This document shows positions 27,804 to 36,759 of a DNA stretch of 54,203 nucleotides, piece by piece. The stretch spans positions 1-54,203 of the forward strand of contig JAQUHN010000006.1 of NCBI GenBank assembly GCA_028683555.1, in the 5' to 3' direction. The notes below the pieces were generated by a model, which did no database searches, was not told where the DNA came from, and saw nothing but the letters and a program-made list of their open reading frames with translations. This DNA is from Geobacteraceae bacterium (GTDB lineage: Bacteria > Desulfobacterota > Desulfuromonadia > Geobacterales > Geobacteraceae). The stretch's first letter is position 1. The number at the start of each line of letters is the position of its first letter. Position numbers and translations under genes: made by a program.

Positions 27804-28559
27804 ATGCGGATTCCTGTTATTGCGGGAAACTGGAAACTTTTCAAAAAAACAGCCCAAGCATTACAACTGGTTCAAGACCTTGCCCCGCTCGTTAAAGATG
27901 TCGAAGACGTGGAAATAATCATTGCACCATCCTTTACCGTACTTGGTCCGGTCCGTTCGCTGCTGTTCGATTCGTCAATTTCGGTCGCCGGACAGAATTG
28001 CTACTGGGAGGAAGAAGGTGCTTTCACGGGCGAGATATCTCCCGGCATGCTCATCGATGCAGGATGCAGTCATGTAATTATCGGCCATTCTGAACGACGG
28101 CAGCTTTTCGGCGAGACGGATGAAAACGTCAACAAGAAAAGCAAGGCCGCGATACGGGCAGGACTCACTGCCATCATCTGCATCGGCGAAACCCTGCAAG
28201 AGCGCGAATCGGGCGAAACCTTCACTGTTTTGCAACGACAAATTAGCGCCGCCCTCAGCAACCATTCCACAAGCGAGATGGAGCAGGTCATACTCGCCTA
28301 CGAGCCGGTCTGGGCAATCGGCACCGGCAAGACGGCCCGAGACGACCAAGCCCAGGAAGCCCATGCATTCATCCGGCAACTGGTGGCAAAACTGCTTACT
28401 CCAACTATTGCGGATAGCCTGCGGATACTTTACGGCGGCAGCGTAAAACCGGACAACATCGCTGGCCTCATGTCGCAGGCCGATATTGATGGCGCCCTTG
28501 TGGGCGGGGCAAGCCTCACGGCTGAATCTTTTGCATCCATTATTCGTTACGGGAAATAA
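27804..28559 (+). CDS. tpiA: Triosephosphate isomerase
   Basis: Interconverts DHAP and G3P. 251 residues. The N-terminal block VIAGNWKLFKKT has the catalytic Lys (GNWK); IIGHSERRQLFGE has the electrophilic His, AYEPVWAIGTGKTA is the signature with the catalytic Glu and loop 6, and YGGSVKPDN the phosphate-binding loop. The only departure is NWKLF rather than the common NWKMN, which is a frequent variant. Confidence 0.97.
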   Translation: MRIPVIAGNWKLFKKTAQALQLVQDLAPLVKDVEDVEIIIAPSFTVLGPVRSLLFDSSISVAGQNCYWEEEGAFTGEISPGMLIDAGCSHVIIGHSERRQLFGETDENVNKKSKAAIRAGLTAIICIGETLQERESGETFTVLQRQISAALSNHSTSEMEQVILAYEPVWAIGTGKTARDDQAQEAHAFIRQLVAKLLTPTIADSLRILYGGSVKPDNIAGLMSQADIDGALVGGASLTAESFASIIRYGK

Positions 28560-28629
28560 TTTCTTTTATAACTGCTGCAATATATGGTAACGTAGCGTTT
28601 TACTTCACCCAAGAGAGGTCGCAGACACA

Positions 28630-28983
28630 ATGTTTGGCTTTCTTATCACCATCCACATCCTTGTCAGTGTCGCGCTGATAGTAATCGTTCTTCTACAAGC
28701 AGGAAAAGGGGCCGACCTTGGAGCCACGTTCGGTACCGGCGCCAGCCAGTCCCTGTTCGGTGCCGGAGGCGGAAGCACTTTTCTCGGCAAGATGACCGCT
28801 ACCGCTGCCGTGATTTTCATGCTAACCTCACTCTCCCTGGCCTATCTTTCGGGAAAGTCCGGAAGCTCTTCCGTTATGCCGAGCAAAAAGCCAGTGGCAC
28901 AGACCACACCGAAGGTCGACAAGCCGGCACCGACCGAACCTACAGCCGCTCCAGTTGCGCCTCAACAGTCACCAAAAAAATGA
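28630..28983 (+). CDS. secG: Preprotein translocase subunit SecG
   Basis: Small membrane partner of SecYE that aids SecA-driven export. 117 residues with two hydrophobic helices (about 5-22 and 57-75), separated by the conserved cytoplasmic loop LLQAGKGADLGATFGTG and GGGSTFLGKMTA. The C-terminal tail (about 80-117) is Pro/Ala/Lys-rich, as in many proteobacterial SecG. It sits between tpiA and tRNA-Leu(GAG), the same secG-tRNA-Leu neighbourhood known in E. coli (secG-leuU). Confidence 0.94.
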   Translation: MFGFLITIHILVSVALIVIVLLQAGKGADLGATFGTGASQSLFGAGGGSTFLGKMTATAAVIFMLTSLSLAYLSGKSGSSSVMPSKKPVAQTTPKVDKPAPTEPTAAPVAPQQSPKK

Positions 28984-29002
28984 TGATGAGCACAATTTTT
29001 CA

Positions 29003-29031
29003 TTGACACCAAGGCCGCAAACTGGTAAAAA
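29003..29031 (+). promoter_or_regulatory. Predicted sigma-70 promoter of tRNA-Leu(GAG)
   Basis: TTGACA (29003-29008, perfect -35), 17-bp spacer, TAAAAA (29026-29031). It starts 20 bp after the secG stop and about 100 bp before the tRNA, suggesting the tRNA has its own promoter in addition to possible read-through from secG. Confidence 0.6.
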
Positions 29032-29132
29032 GTGAACCTCGTTACGGAATTGATTGAACGCACCTTCCAGAACGAATCACAACACTGAAAATTATATTTT
29101 TAAAGATACTTATAGTTACGTTTTTTAGTTAT

Positions 29133-29219
29133 GCGGTGGTGGCGGAATTGGTAGACGCGCCAGCTTGAGGGGCTGGTGGCTGCAAGGCCGTGCTGGTTCG
29201 ATTCCAGTCCACCGCACCA
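29133..29219 (+). tRNA. tRNA-Leu(GAG)
   Basis: 87 nt with encoded CCA. Acceptor arms GCGGTGG and CCACCGC pair perfectly, the discriminator is A, and the T arm is GCTGG-TTCGATT-CCAGT-like. The anticodon arm is CCAGC-TTGAGGG-GCTGG, giving anticodon GAG, which reads CUU/CUC. A long variable arm (class II tRNA) supports Leu. No intron. Confidence 0.97.
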
Positions 29220-29223
29220 TTTC

Positions 29224-29258
29224 AGGGGTTACGATTTTTTCGTAACCCCTTTCTTTTT
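29224..29258 (+). terminator. Rho-independent terminator after tRNA-Leu
   Basis: 10-bp perfect stem AGGGGTTACG / CGTAACCCCT with a 7-nt loop, followed by TTCTTTTT, 5 bp after the tRNA CCA end. Confidence 0.92.
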
Positions 29259-29495
29259 GCGCCGAAACAAAATAGTTGCAGCTCAGGCTCAACACCCGGC
29301 CCGGCCCCTTGACAAACAGTACCGCGAAAGCAGTTACACGGTTGCACTGAAGCACAATGCAATGTGCAAGGCATTCAATTTCGACCTGGAAACAGAACCT
29401 GCATCAGACACGTAGCTTTATCATTTATATTTTTGTTGCCCCCCCTACCCCATAACTGCTTTTCCAGTCCAGGTGAGGTCTTTCAACCATGTAAA

Positions 29496-29539
29496 AAGGC
29501 CTCGCGACGACCCTGGCAAGGGAACAGTCGCGAGGCCTT
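29496..29539 (-). terminator. Orphan 13-bp hairpin with minus-strand U run
   Basis: AAGGCCTCGCGAC (29496-29508) pairs perfectly with GTCGCGAGGCCTT (29527-29539). The 18-nt loop contains a smaller CCCT/AGGG stem. Reading on the minus strand, the stem runs into TTTTTAC, a terminator shape. The pyc terminator already lies upstream of it on that strand, so this is either a backup terminator or the end of an unannotated short RNA. Confidence 0.55.
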
Positions 29540-29671
29540 GTAATGTTACAATGTCCCTCCAATAGTTGAACCAGCAGCGCCTCTCCCCCTGCGCCAGGTC
29601 ATCACAATGCAAACCAGACCCCACTGGTTACACCAGCATGCCAGCCAGCAACCAAGAGGTCTCGAATATAA

Positions 29672-29696
29672 AAAGGCGGCCAAAGAGGCCACCTTT
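29672..29696 (-). terminator. Rho-independent terminator of pyc
   Basis: AAAGG-C-GGCC / GGCC-A-CCTTT with a 5-nt loop and one internal mismatch, followed on the minus strand by TTTTTAT. It begins 3 bp after the pyc stop codon. Confidence 0.75.
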
Positions 29697-29699
29697 CTG

Positions 29700-32600
29700 C
29701 TAGGCAAGAACTATCAGCAGATCGCCCTTTTCAATCTTGTCTCCCTCGTCAAACTTCAACTCGGCAATCTTGCCGTCCACACGGGCCTTGATATTCGTCT
29801 CAAGCTTCATGGCCTCGGTAACCATCAGGATGTCACCAACCTTGACTTCGTCACCAACCTTGACAGGCACTTTCAAAATCTTGCCGGGCATCGGCGCACC
29901 AATGTGAAGGGGGTTGGCCGGGTCGGCCTGGACACGCTCTTTCTCATCGGTTTCCACTGAATAGTCGCGGACACAGACCTGACGTGCCAGTCCGTTCAGT
30001 TCAAAATAAACCTGGCGGGTACCGTCCTCGTGGACAGCACCGATAGCATTGAGCTTTATGATCAGGGTCTTGCCCGGGTCGATCTCCACTGAAGTCTCCT
30101 GGCCGGGTTCAAGACCGTAAAAGAAGATCGGTGTCGGAATGACCGAGGTATCCGAGTACGTCTGCCGATGTTTATCGAAATCAGGATAAACATTTGGATA
30201 AAGGGTATTGGAAAGCAGTGTCTTGTCATCAACAAGATGCCCGACTTTTGCTTGAATATCCAGGCGCTCCTGTTCAAAGTCAACGGGTTCGAGAAGTTCT
30301 CCCGGTCGACAGGTAATCGGTTCCTCACCTTTCAGTATGATCTTCTGCAGTTTTTCGGGGAAACCGCCATACGGCTGTCCGATCATCCCTTTGAAGAAGC
30401 CGACAACCGATCCGGGAAAGGTCAGTTCCTCTCCTTTCGTAAACACGTCGTCCACATCCATGTTGTTTTTCACCAGAAAGATTGCCATATCACCGACAAC
30501 CTTCGATGAAGGCGTAACCTTGATGATATCGCCGAACAGGTGATTTACCTTGTGGTACATTTCCTTGCATTCATCCCACTGGTCCAAAAGCCCGAGTGCG
30601 GCAACCTGCGGCTTATAATTGGAATACTGGCCACCGGGAATCTCATGATGGTATACCTCTGCTGTGCCACTCTTGAGGCCAGACTCGAAGGGAAGATAAT
30701 AGTCACGGACCGTCTCCCAGTAGTTGGCAAGTTTTTGCAAACCCTTTTCATTGAGTTGCGGATCCCATTCGGTGCCGCGCAAAGCGGAGATAACTGCATT
30801 GAGGTTCGGTTGCGAGGTAAGACCGGAAAGGGATGAAAGAGCAGCATCGATAATATCAACCCCTGCCTGACAGGCCATCAATAGTGATGCCTCGCCATTA
30901 CCGGAAGTATCATGGGTATGGAGATGAACCGGAATGCCGATTTCTTCTTTTAAAGCCTTCACCAGTTTAAAGGCGGCAAACGGCTTGAGAAGGCCTGCCA
31001 TATCCTTGATGGCAAGGATGTGGGCACCCATTTTCTCCAGTTCCTTGGCAAGAGAGACATAATAGTCGAGGGGATATTTATCCCGCTTCGGATCGGTAAT
31101 ATCTCCGGTATAACAGATGGACGCTTCGCAGACCTTACCGGTCTTGCGAACCGCATCCATTGCCACGGTCATACCCTTCGTCCAGTTGAGAGAATCGAAA
31201 ACCCTGAAAACATCGATACCGGAGTCTGCAGCTTCGGCAACAAAACGCTGGACCACATTGTCGGGGTAGTTGGTGTATCCTACGGCATTTGAACCACGGA
31301 GCAGCATCTGGAAAAGCACGTTTGGAATTGCTTCCCGTAATTTGATAAGGCGCTGCCAAGGACACTCCTTGAGAAAACGCATGGAGACGTCAAACGTTGC
31401 ACCACCCCACATCTCAAGGGAGAAGAGTTCCGCGCCGAGATAGGCTGTAGGCTCCGCAACCCTGAGCAGGTCGTGCGTCCTGACCCGGGTTGCCAGCAGC
31501 GACTGATGCGCGTCACGCATGGTGGTATCGGTAATGAGTATTTTCTTCTGCTCCAGTATCCAGCGAGACAGCCCCTCGGCGCCCCTCTCACGGAGAATGT
31601 CCGTGGTTCCTGCGGGACAGGGCACGGAATTATCGATGGCAGGAACCCTTGCCTCCAGCAAGTCAGCGGAACGAAGCGGCTTGGCAATGCCCGGGGTGCC
31701 GTTGACGATGACGTTGCCGAGATAGCTGAGAATCTTTGTTGCCCGGTCCTTCCGTTCTTTCATCACCATCAGTTCAGGATGTTTGTCGATAAAAGACGTA
31801 TCGCACTTACCGGCCAGAAACGTCGGATGTGTCACGACGTTTTCCAGGAAGCAGATATTCGTTTTTACACCACGGATACGAAATTCCTGCAGCGAACGAT
31901 TCATCACACAGGCCGCTGCCTTGAAATCGAGACCCCAAGTGCTTAACTTCACCAGCAGCGAATCATAATGGGGAGTGATATGGGCACCGGTGAAAGCGTT
32001 CCCGGCATCGAGTCGTACGCCGCAGCCACCGGGAGACCGATAAGCCTTCAGGGTACCGAAATGGGGAGCGAAATCGTTCTTCGGATCCTCCGTGGTAATA
32101 CGGCACTGAATAGCGTGCCCCCACATGGTAATGTCGTTTTGAGAGGAGATCCCGATCTCGGGATCGGTTAAGCGCAGCCCTTGCGCCACCAAAATCTGTA
32201 GCTGAACGAGATTCCGGCCGGTGATCATCTCGGTAACAGTATGTTCCACCTGGATTCGCGGATTCATTTCAATGAAATAGTGGTTCCCTTCCTGATCGAG
32301 CAGAAATTCGACAGTTCCGGCATTACGGTAGTTGACATGTCTCGTCACCCGTAAAGCTGCTTCACATAACTCCTCGCGTTTTTCTTGCGTCAAATCGAGA
32401 GAAGGAGCAAACTCGACCACTTTCTGATGGCGGCGTTGAATGGAACAGTCCCGCTCGAAGAAATGAACGAGATTGCCATAATTATCACCAAGTATCTGTA
32501 CTTCAATGTGTTTCGGGTGCTCGATGAAACGCTCAAGAAAAACGGCAGGATTACCAAAGGCAGTTTTCGCTTCGCTACGGGCACTTGAAAGGCCTTCCAG

Positions 32601-33146
32601 AAGTTCACGCTGATTGCGGGCAACACGCATACCTCTGCCACCACCCCCGGCAGCAGCTTTAATAATCAAAGGGTAGCCGGCTTTGTCGGCAAATGCGATG
32701 GCTTCGTCATCATGCTCAACCGGGTTATCGGTTCCGGGTATTACCGGGACCGATGCCTCGATGGCAACCTTACGGGCAGCGATCTTGTCTCCTACCTTGC
32801 GCTGCATCTCGGCAGTGGGACCGATAAAAACAATTCCGGCAGCTTCACACTTTTCGGCAAACTCTGAATTTTCCGAAAGAAAACCATAACCGGGATGGAT
32901 AGCATCGACACCCTTGTCTAAGGCCAGGGCGATGATTTCGTCGATTCCCAGATAAGCGTCAACGGGGCTCTTACCTTTGCCGACAAGATATGCCTCGTCA
33001 GCTTTATAACGATAGAGCGAGAGCTTGTCCTCCTGGGAGTAAATCGCAACGGTAGCGATCCCCAGCTCGCTGCATGCTCTGAAAATCCGGATTGCAATTT
33101 CGCCCCGGTTAGCGGCAAGTATTTTCCTGAACTTTTTCTTTTCCAT
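29700..33146 (-). CDS. pyc: Pyruvate carboxylase (single-chain)
   Basis: Biotin enzyme carboxylating pyruvate to oxaloacetate, the anaplerotic step. About 1148 residues. The biotin carboxylase domain comes first (KILAANRGEIAIRIFRA, the Gly-rich loop KAAAGGGGRGMRVA, YFIEMNPRIQVEHTVTE). The carboxyltransferase barrel follows (DTTMRDAHQSLLATRVRTHD, MWGGATFDVSMRFL, LHTHDTSGNG). The allosteric/tetramerisation segment precedes the C-terminal BCCP domain, with the biotinyl-lysine site TEAMKLETNIKA. I choose the ATG at 33146 (MEKKKFRKIL) with AAGGAG upstream; the extension to 33179 adds 11 unlikely residues. The gene is monocistronic with its own terminator. Confidence 0.97.
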   Translation of the reverse strand: MEKKKFRKILAANRGEIAIRIFRACSELGIATVAIYSQEDKLSLYRYKADEAYLVGKGKSPVDAYLGIDEIIALALDKGVDAIHPGYGFLSENSEFAEKCEAAGIVFIGPTAEMQRKVGDKIAARKVAIEASVPVIPGTDNPVEHDDEAIAFADKAGYPLIIKAAAGGGGRGMRVARNQRELLEGLSSARSEAKTAFGNPAVFLERFIEHPKHIEVQILGDNYGNLVHFFERDCSIQRRHQKVVEFAPSLDLTQEKREELCEAALRVTRHVNYRNAGTVEFLLDQEGNHYFIEMNPRIQVEHTVTEMITGRNLVQLQILVAQGLRLTDPEIGISSQNDITMWGHAIQCRITTEDPKNDFAPHFGTLKAYRSPGGCGVRLDAGNAFTGAHITPHYDSLLVKLSTWGLDFKAAACVMNRSLQEFRIRGVKTNICFLENVVTHPTFLAGKCDTSFIDKHPELMVMKERKDRATKILSYLGNVIVNGTPGIAKPLRSADLLEARVPAIDNSVPCPAGTTDILRERGAEGLSRWILEQKKILITDTTMRDAHQSLLATRVRTHDLLRVAEPTAYLGAELFSLEMWGGATFDVSMRFLKECPWQRLIKLREAIPNVLFQMLLRGSNAVGYTNYPDNVVQRFVAEAADSGIDVFRVFDSLNWTKGMTVAMDAVRKTGKVCEASICYTGDITDPKRDKYPLDYYVSLAKELEKMGAHILAIKDMAGLLKPFAAFKLVKALKEEIGIPVHLHTHDTSGNGEASLLMACQAGVDIIDAALSSLSGLTSQPNLNAVISALRGTEWDPQLNEKGLQKLANYWETVRDYYLPFESGLKSGTAEVYHHEIPGGQYSNYKPQVAALGLLDQWDECKEMYHKVNHLFGDIIKVTPSSKVVGDMAIFLVKNNMDVDDVFTKGEELTFPGSVVGFFKGMIGQPYGGFPEKLQKIILKGEEPITCRPGELLEPVDFEQERLDIQAKVGHLVDDKTLLSNTLYPNVYPDFDKHRQTYSDTSVIPTPIFFYGLEPGQETSVEIDPGKTLIIKLNAIGAVHEDGTRQVYFELNGLARQVCVRDYSVETDEKERVQADPANPLHIGAPMPGKILKVPVKVGDEVKVGDILMVTEAMKLETNIKARVDGKIAELKFDEGDKIEKGDLLIVLA

Positions 33147-33426
33147 TTCTGAGCTCCTTGAAAAAAATAAGGATAACAAACGGCAACAAATAACAACGCG
33201 TACAAGCGAATAAAATATTCCTGTGCAGTATATAAGTGTCTTATAAAACCAAAATCACGCATTAAAGTCAACCATCTATCTATCAATGCGATGTATACAT
33301 GCAAATACCGGAATCACCTGGGATTGAGCTATTATCACCAGGCATACAATAGCACTTTAAATAACCACTACGTCATGGTAAAATTGCCAGGTTTTACGTA
33401 AACCACTCGTAAAGGAGTATCTACCG
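33147..33426. other. Divergent promoter region pyc / PpiC gene with dyads
   Basis: 280 bp. Close to the PpiC gene there is an inverted repeat GTAAAA-N8-TTTTAC (33378-33397), overlapping the palindrome TTTACGTAAA (33393-33402), about 25-50 bp before the start codon. These could be operator sites, but no regulator is assigned. Confidence 0.4.
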
Positions 33427-34449
33427 ATGCAAATTATGAAAAAAACAGCTCTCCGACCGATTGTCGCCACCCTCGCTGTCGCAATTGCCCTGTCCGGAAC
33501 TGCATTCGCTGCGCAGAAAAAGAAACCGACATTGAAGAAACCTACGGTATCCGCCGCCACAACCTCAGCAATAGTCGCAAAAGTCAATGGCACATCCATT
33601 ACCCGGGAAGAACTTGATCGGGCAATGAAATTCATGCTTGCCCAGAGCCAGACAAAACAGGAACTCACGGCAGAACAGAAAAAAAATGCCGAATCAGCTG
33701 TCCTTGACCAACTAATATCCGCAGAACTCCTGTATCAGGCCGGGAAGAAGCTAACCATTAGTGATATCGAGAAGCAGGTTGACTCACAGGTTAGCGAGGG
33801 AAGGAGCAAGTTCCCGACGCAAGAGGCCTATGATACGGCACTGAAAAAAAGCGGGCTTACGGAAAAGAACATAAAAGAGTTCGCCCGCAAAGAAATTTAT
33901 ATCAACAACCTGATTGAAACGCAAATTGCCTCGAAAGTTACGATTACTGATGCAGACGCAAAGAAATTCTACGACGAAAACGTTGACAAATTCAAACAGC
34001 CAGAAACTGTTCAGGCCAGTCACATTCTCATAGGAGTTGACGCAACGGCCTCGACGGAAGACAAAGTAAAGGCCAAAGAAAAAGCTGCGGCACTACTCAA
34101 GCGTGCAAAAGCCGGAGAAGACTTCGCTACCCTTGCAAAAGAGAACTCCACCTGCCCCAGCGCTCAGCAGGGAGGCAACCTGGGATACTTCAGCAAAGGC
34201 CAAATGGTTCCGGAATTTGATACCGTCGCCTTTTCGCTTAAGCCGGGCGAAATCAGTGAAGTTGTCGAAACCAAGTTCGGATATCACATTATTAAAGTCG
34301 TCGACAAGAAGCCGGCCGGAACCATTGCATTTTCCGAGGCAAAAGCTGATATCATCAAGTACCTGAAGATTCAGAAGATTCAACAGGGTATAAATGAGTT
34401 AGTGGAAAAGCTGCGCAAAGATGCAAAAGTCGAAATCGTCACCCCCTGA
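33427..34449 (+). CDS. Periplasmic SurA/PpiC-type peptidyl-prolyl isomerase
   Basis: Exported folding helper for envelope proteins. 340 residues. The signal peptide MKKTALRPIVATLAVAIALS ends near TAFA-A (about residues 4-29), followed by a Lys-rich linker. A SurA-N-like helical domain (VNGTSITREELDRAMKFML) precedes one parvulin domain (about 195-295: VQASHILIGV, FATLAKENSTCPSAQQGGNL, GYFSKGQMVPEFDTVAF, ETKFGYHIIKV). The parvulin signature residues are present. AAAGGAG lies 9 bp before the ATG. It is monocistronic with a strong terminator downstream. Confidence 0.92.
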   Translation: MQIMKKTALRPIVATLAVAIALSGTAFAAQKKKPTLKKPTVSAATTSAIVAKVNGTSITREELDRAMKFMLAQSQTKQELTAEQKKNAESAVLDQLISAELLYQAGKKLTISDIEKQVDSQVSEGRSKFPTQEAYDTALKKSGLTEKNIKEFARKEIYINNLIETQIASKVTITDADAKKFYDENVDKFKQPETVQASHILIGVDATASTEDKVKAKEKAAALLKRAKAGEDFATLAKENSTCPSAQQGGNLGYFSKGQMVPEFDTVAFSLKPGEISEVVETKFGYHIIKVVDKKPAGTIAFSEAKADIIKYLKIQKIQQGINELVEKLRKDAKVEIVTP

Positions 34450-34472
34450 ACTATTGCTCCAGGATAATGCTC

Positions 34473-34508
34473 AAGGGCGCTCCGGAAAACCGGATGCGCC
34501 CTTTTTTT
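34473..34508 (+). terminator. Rho-independent terminator of the PpiC gene
   Basis: GGGCGC-CCGG / CCGG-GCGCCC stem with small bulges and an AAAA loop, followed by T7, 25 bp after the stop codon. Confidence 0.9.
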
Positions 34509-34572
34509 AATGCTCCGCATGCTCCAAGCAACCGATGAACCATGCCGCTTGCGCTATTTCGATCAAAGGAGT

Positions 34573-35343
34573 TTATTCTTTTTTATCCAGAAACATTTTG
34601 ATCAGATCGATCGGTACCGGAAAGATAGTTGTCGAATTTTTTTCCGCGGCAATTTCCGTTAAAGTCTGCAGGAAGCGAAGTTGCAGCGACATGGGTTCCC
34701 TGGCTAAAACGGTTGCGGCCTGGCCCAGCTTCTCCGAGGCCTGAAGTTCGCCCTCCGCATGAATGACCTTTGCGCGACGTTCCCGCTCAGCCTCCGCCTG
34801 CTTGGCAATGGCACGCATCATTTCCTGGGGAAGGTCGATGTTCTTTACTTCCACGTTTGACACCTTCACGCCCCACGGTCCGGCGTGGCGATCGAGGATT
34901 TGCTGAAGTTCGTGATTGATCTTCTCACGGTTAGCCAAGAGCTCATCCAGCTCCACCTGGCCGAGCACACTCCGAAGAGTAGTCTGTGACAGCTGGCTTG
35001 TTGCATAGAGAAAATTCTCTACTTCGATGATAGCCTTTTCCGGTTCAATAACCCGAAAATAGATGACCGCAGAAACCTTCACCGTAACATTGTCATGGGT
35101 TATGACATCCTGTGGCGGCACATCCAGAACGACTGTTCTAAGTGAAACACGTACAAGCTTATCAACGCCGGGAATAATAAAAAATAGTCCCGGCCCCCTG
35201 GTCCCGGTAAAGCGACCGAGACGAAAGAGCACTCCCCGCTCGTACTCGGGAAGAATCCGGACAGCACTGGCAACCACCATCAGCCCGACAATAATGATGA
35301 AAATCATCGGCACATACGCATAATAATCAAAAACAGCATCCAT
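34573..35343 (-). CDS. SPFH-family slipin (stomatin-like)
   Basis: Membrane-microdomain scaffold protein. 256 residues. One N-terminal transmembrane helix ([19 protein letters not shown], about residues 9-27) is followed by the SPFH domain ([57 protein letters not shown]). The C-terminal part is helical and Glu/Ala/Arg-rich ([20 protein letters not shown]), as in prokaryotic stomatins. It lies 26 bp downstream of nfeD, the classic slipin/NfeD pair. NfeD-type proteases cleave stomatin C-termini in archaea, so the pair probably acts in membrane quality control. Confidence 0.94.
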   Translation of the reverse strand: MDAVFDYYAYVPMIFIIIVGLMVVASAVRILPEYERGVLFRLGRFTGTRGPGLFFIIPGVDKLVRVSLRTVVLDVPPQDVITHDNVTVKVSAVIYFRVIEPEKAIIEVENFLYATSQLSQTTLRSVLGQVELDELLANREKINHELQQILDRHAGPWGVKVSNVEVKNIDLPQEMMRAIAKQAEAERERRAKVIHAEGELQASEKLGQAATVLAREPMSLQLRFLQTLTEIAAEKNSTTIFPVPIDLIKMFLDKKE

Positions 35344-35369
35344 GTATCACCTCTCGAGTTTTAGTGTCC

Positions 35370-36641
35370 TTACATTTTCTCCACCTTTACCATTAGACCT
35401 TCCACCGCAACAACAAAAATCTTTTCACCACGGGAAACCGGTTGGTCGCTCCAGGCATTCCAATATTCTCCACGGACAAAAACCTTGCCTTCCGGCATGA
35501 TATCGGAGTCGGCATAACCTTTTTCACCAATAAGCCCTTCCTTGCCCGAAAAAGGTTTCCTGCGATGCGCACTGATCGCCTTCCTTATTACAAAAAATGC
35601 CAAACCGGTCACCAGCAGAACCGTCGTAACAATAAGACTCAAGGAGACCTTAAGATAAGGCTCGGGCGAATCGAAGAGCAGAATTGAACCAAGGGTCATG
35701 GCGAGTATCCCTCCAACGGTCAACATACCGTGAGAAACAATTTTAATTTCGGCAATAAAGAGAATGAGGGCAAGGAGAATGAGAAGAACACCCGCATAGT
35801 TGACGGGCAACGTCTGAAAAGCGAAAAACGCCAGGATCAGCGATATGCCGCCGATTACTCCGGGGAGGATCGCCCCCGGCGTTGAGAGCTCGAAAAACAG
35901 CCCGAGAAAGCCGAGCATCATGAGCACATAGGCAACATTCGGGTCACCAATGATATCCAGGATTTTTTCCCGAGTGGTCATCTCGTGACGCACAACCTTC
36001 GCACCGGCAAGATCGAGTACAAGCGAAACACCGCCACGCCGAACGTTTTTACCATTCAGCTTTTGGAGCAGTTCGGTTCGATCAACTGCAAGAAAATCGA
36101 TAACCTTTTCGGCCAGTGCTTTCTCTGCTGAAAGGGAAAGACTCTTGCTGACCATCTGCCGAATGATTACCGTATTTCTGCCACGCTCGACAGCTATCCC
36201 CTCGACATAGGCCAGCATGTCATTGACCATCTTTTCCTGCATTACCGTATCCGGCTTTTGACCAATGGTGACAGGATGGGCCGCACCAATGGCAGTACCG
36301 GGAGCCATCACGCAAAAGTCTGCGGCAATGGCGATTACCGCCCCGGCCGATGCCGCCCTCGACCCGGTCGGAGCCACATAAACCACAACCGGCACAGAAC
36401 TGGCGAAGATATCCTTGACAATGCTCCGCATGGAGTTGTCCAGACCGCCGGGAGTATCCATCTCGACCAGCACCAGCTTGTCACCTTGGCGAGCCGATTC
36501 CTGGAGATTCCTGGCAAGGTAACCGGCAGTTACCGGATTTATGGGACCAGTGACCGACACCAGGCGAATCGAAGCTTGCTCAGCATAACAAACCGTTGCA
36601 ATAGCCAGCGATATGACAAAAACTAAAGCTGCAATTTTCAT
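35370..36641 (-). CDS. NfeD-family membrane-bound serine protease (long form)
   Basis: 423 residues, the full-length (1510-type) NfeD. A signal peptide (about 1-20, ending TVCYA-E) is followed by a ClpP/crotonase-like protease domain: VEMDTPGGLDNSMRSI, then the catalytic Ser in GSRAASAGAVIAIAADFCVM, and a Lys in the next helices (KMVNDMLAYVEGIAVERGRN). Four to five transmembrane helices occupy about 230-345. A C-terminal OB-fold NfeD domain ends the protein (KVFVRGEYWNAWSDQPVSRG). It is the first gene of the nfeD-slipin pair. Confidence 0.93.
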   Translation of the reverse strand: MKIAALVFVISLAIATVCYAEQASIRLVSVTGPINPVTAGYLARNLQESARQGDKLVLVEMDTPGGLDNSMRSIVKDIFASSVPVVVYVAPTGSRAASAGAVIAIAADFCVMAPGTAIGAAHPVTIGQKPDTVMQEKMVNDMLAYVEGIAVERGRNTVIIRQMVSKSLSLSAEKALAEKVIDFLAVDRTELLQKLNGKNVRRGGVSLVLDLAGAKVVRHEMTTREKILDIIGDPNVAYVLMMLGFLGLFFELSTPGAILPGVIGGISLILAFFAFQTLPVNYAGVLLILLALILFIAEIKIVSHGMLTVGGILAMTLGSILLFDSPEPYLKVSLSLIVTTVLLVTGLAFFVIRKAISAHRRKPFSGKEGLIGEKGYADSDIMPEGKVFVRGEYWNAWSDQPVSRGEKIFVVAVEGLMVKVEKM

Positions 36642-36759
36642 TGAATTCCCCTGTAAAGTAGCGTTTTAATTATAACGAAAAAACAATGGCCGTCAAACTG
36701 GAGGCTTGCCAGTCACATGGGAAAGTGGTATGTATAGAAAACTTTCATATGGGGGTCTG

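Larger units (their letters stand above)
29259..29699. other. Intergenic region tRNA-Leu - pyc with two hairpins
   Basis: About 440 bp with no credible protein gene. It holds the pyc terminator at its right end (29672-29696) and an isolated long hairpin at 29496-29539. Short frames here lack ribosome-binding sites and recognisable sequence. Confidence 0.6.
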
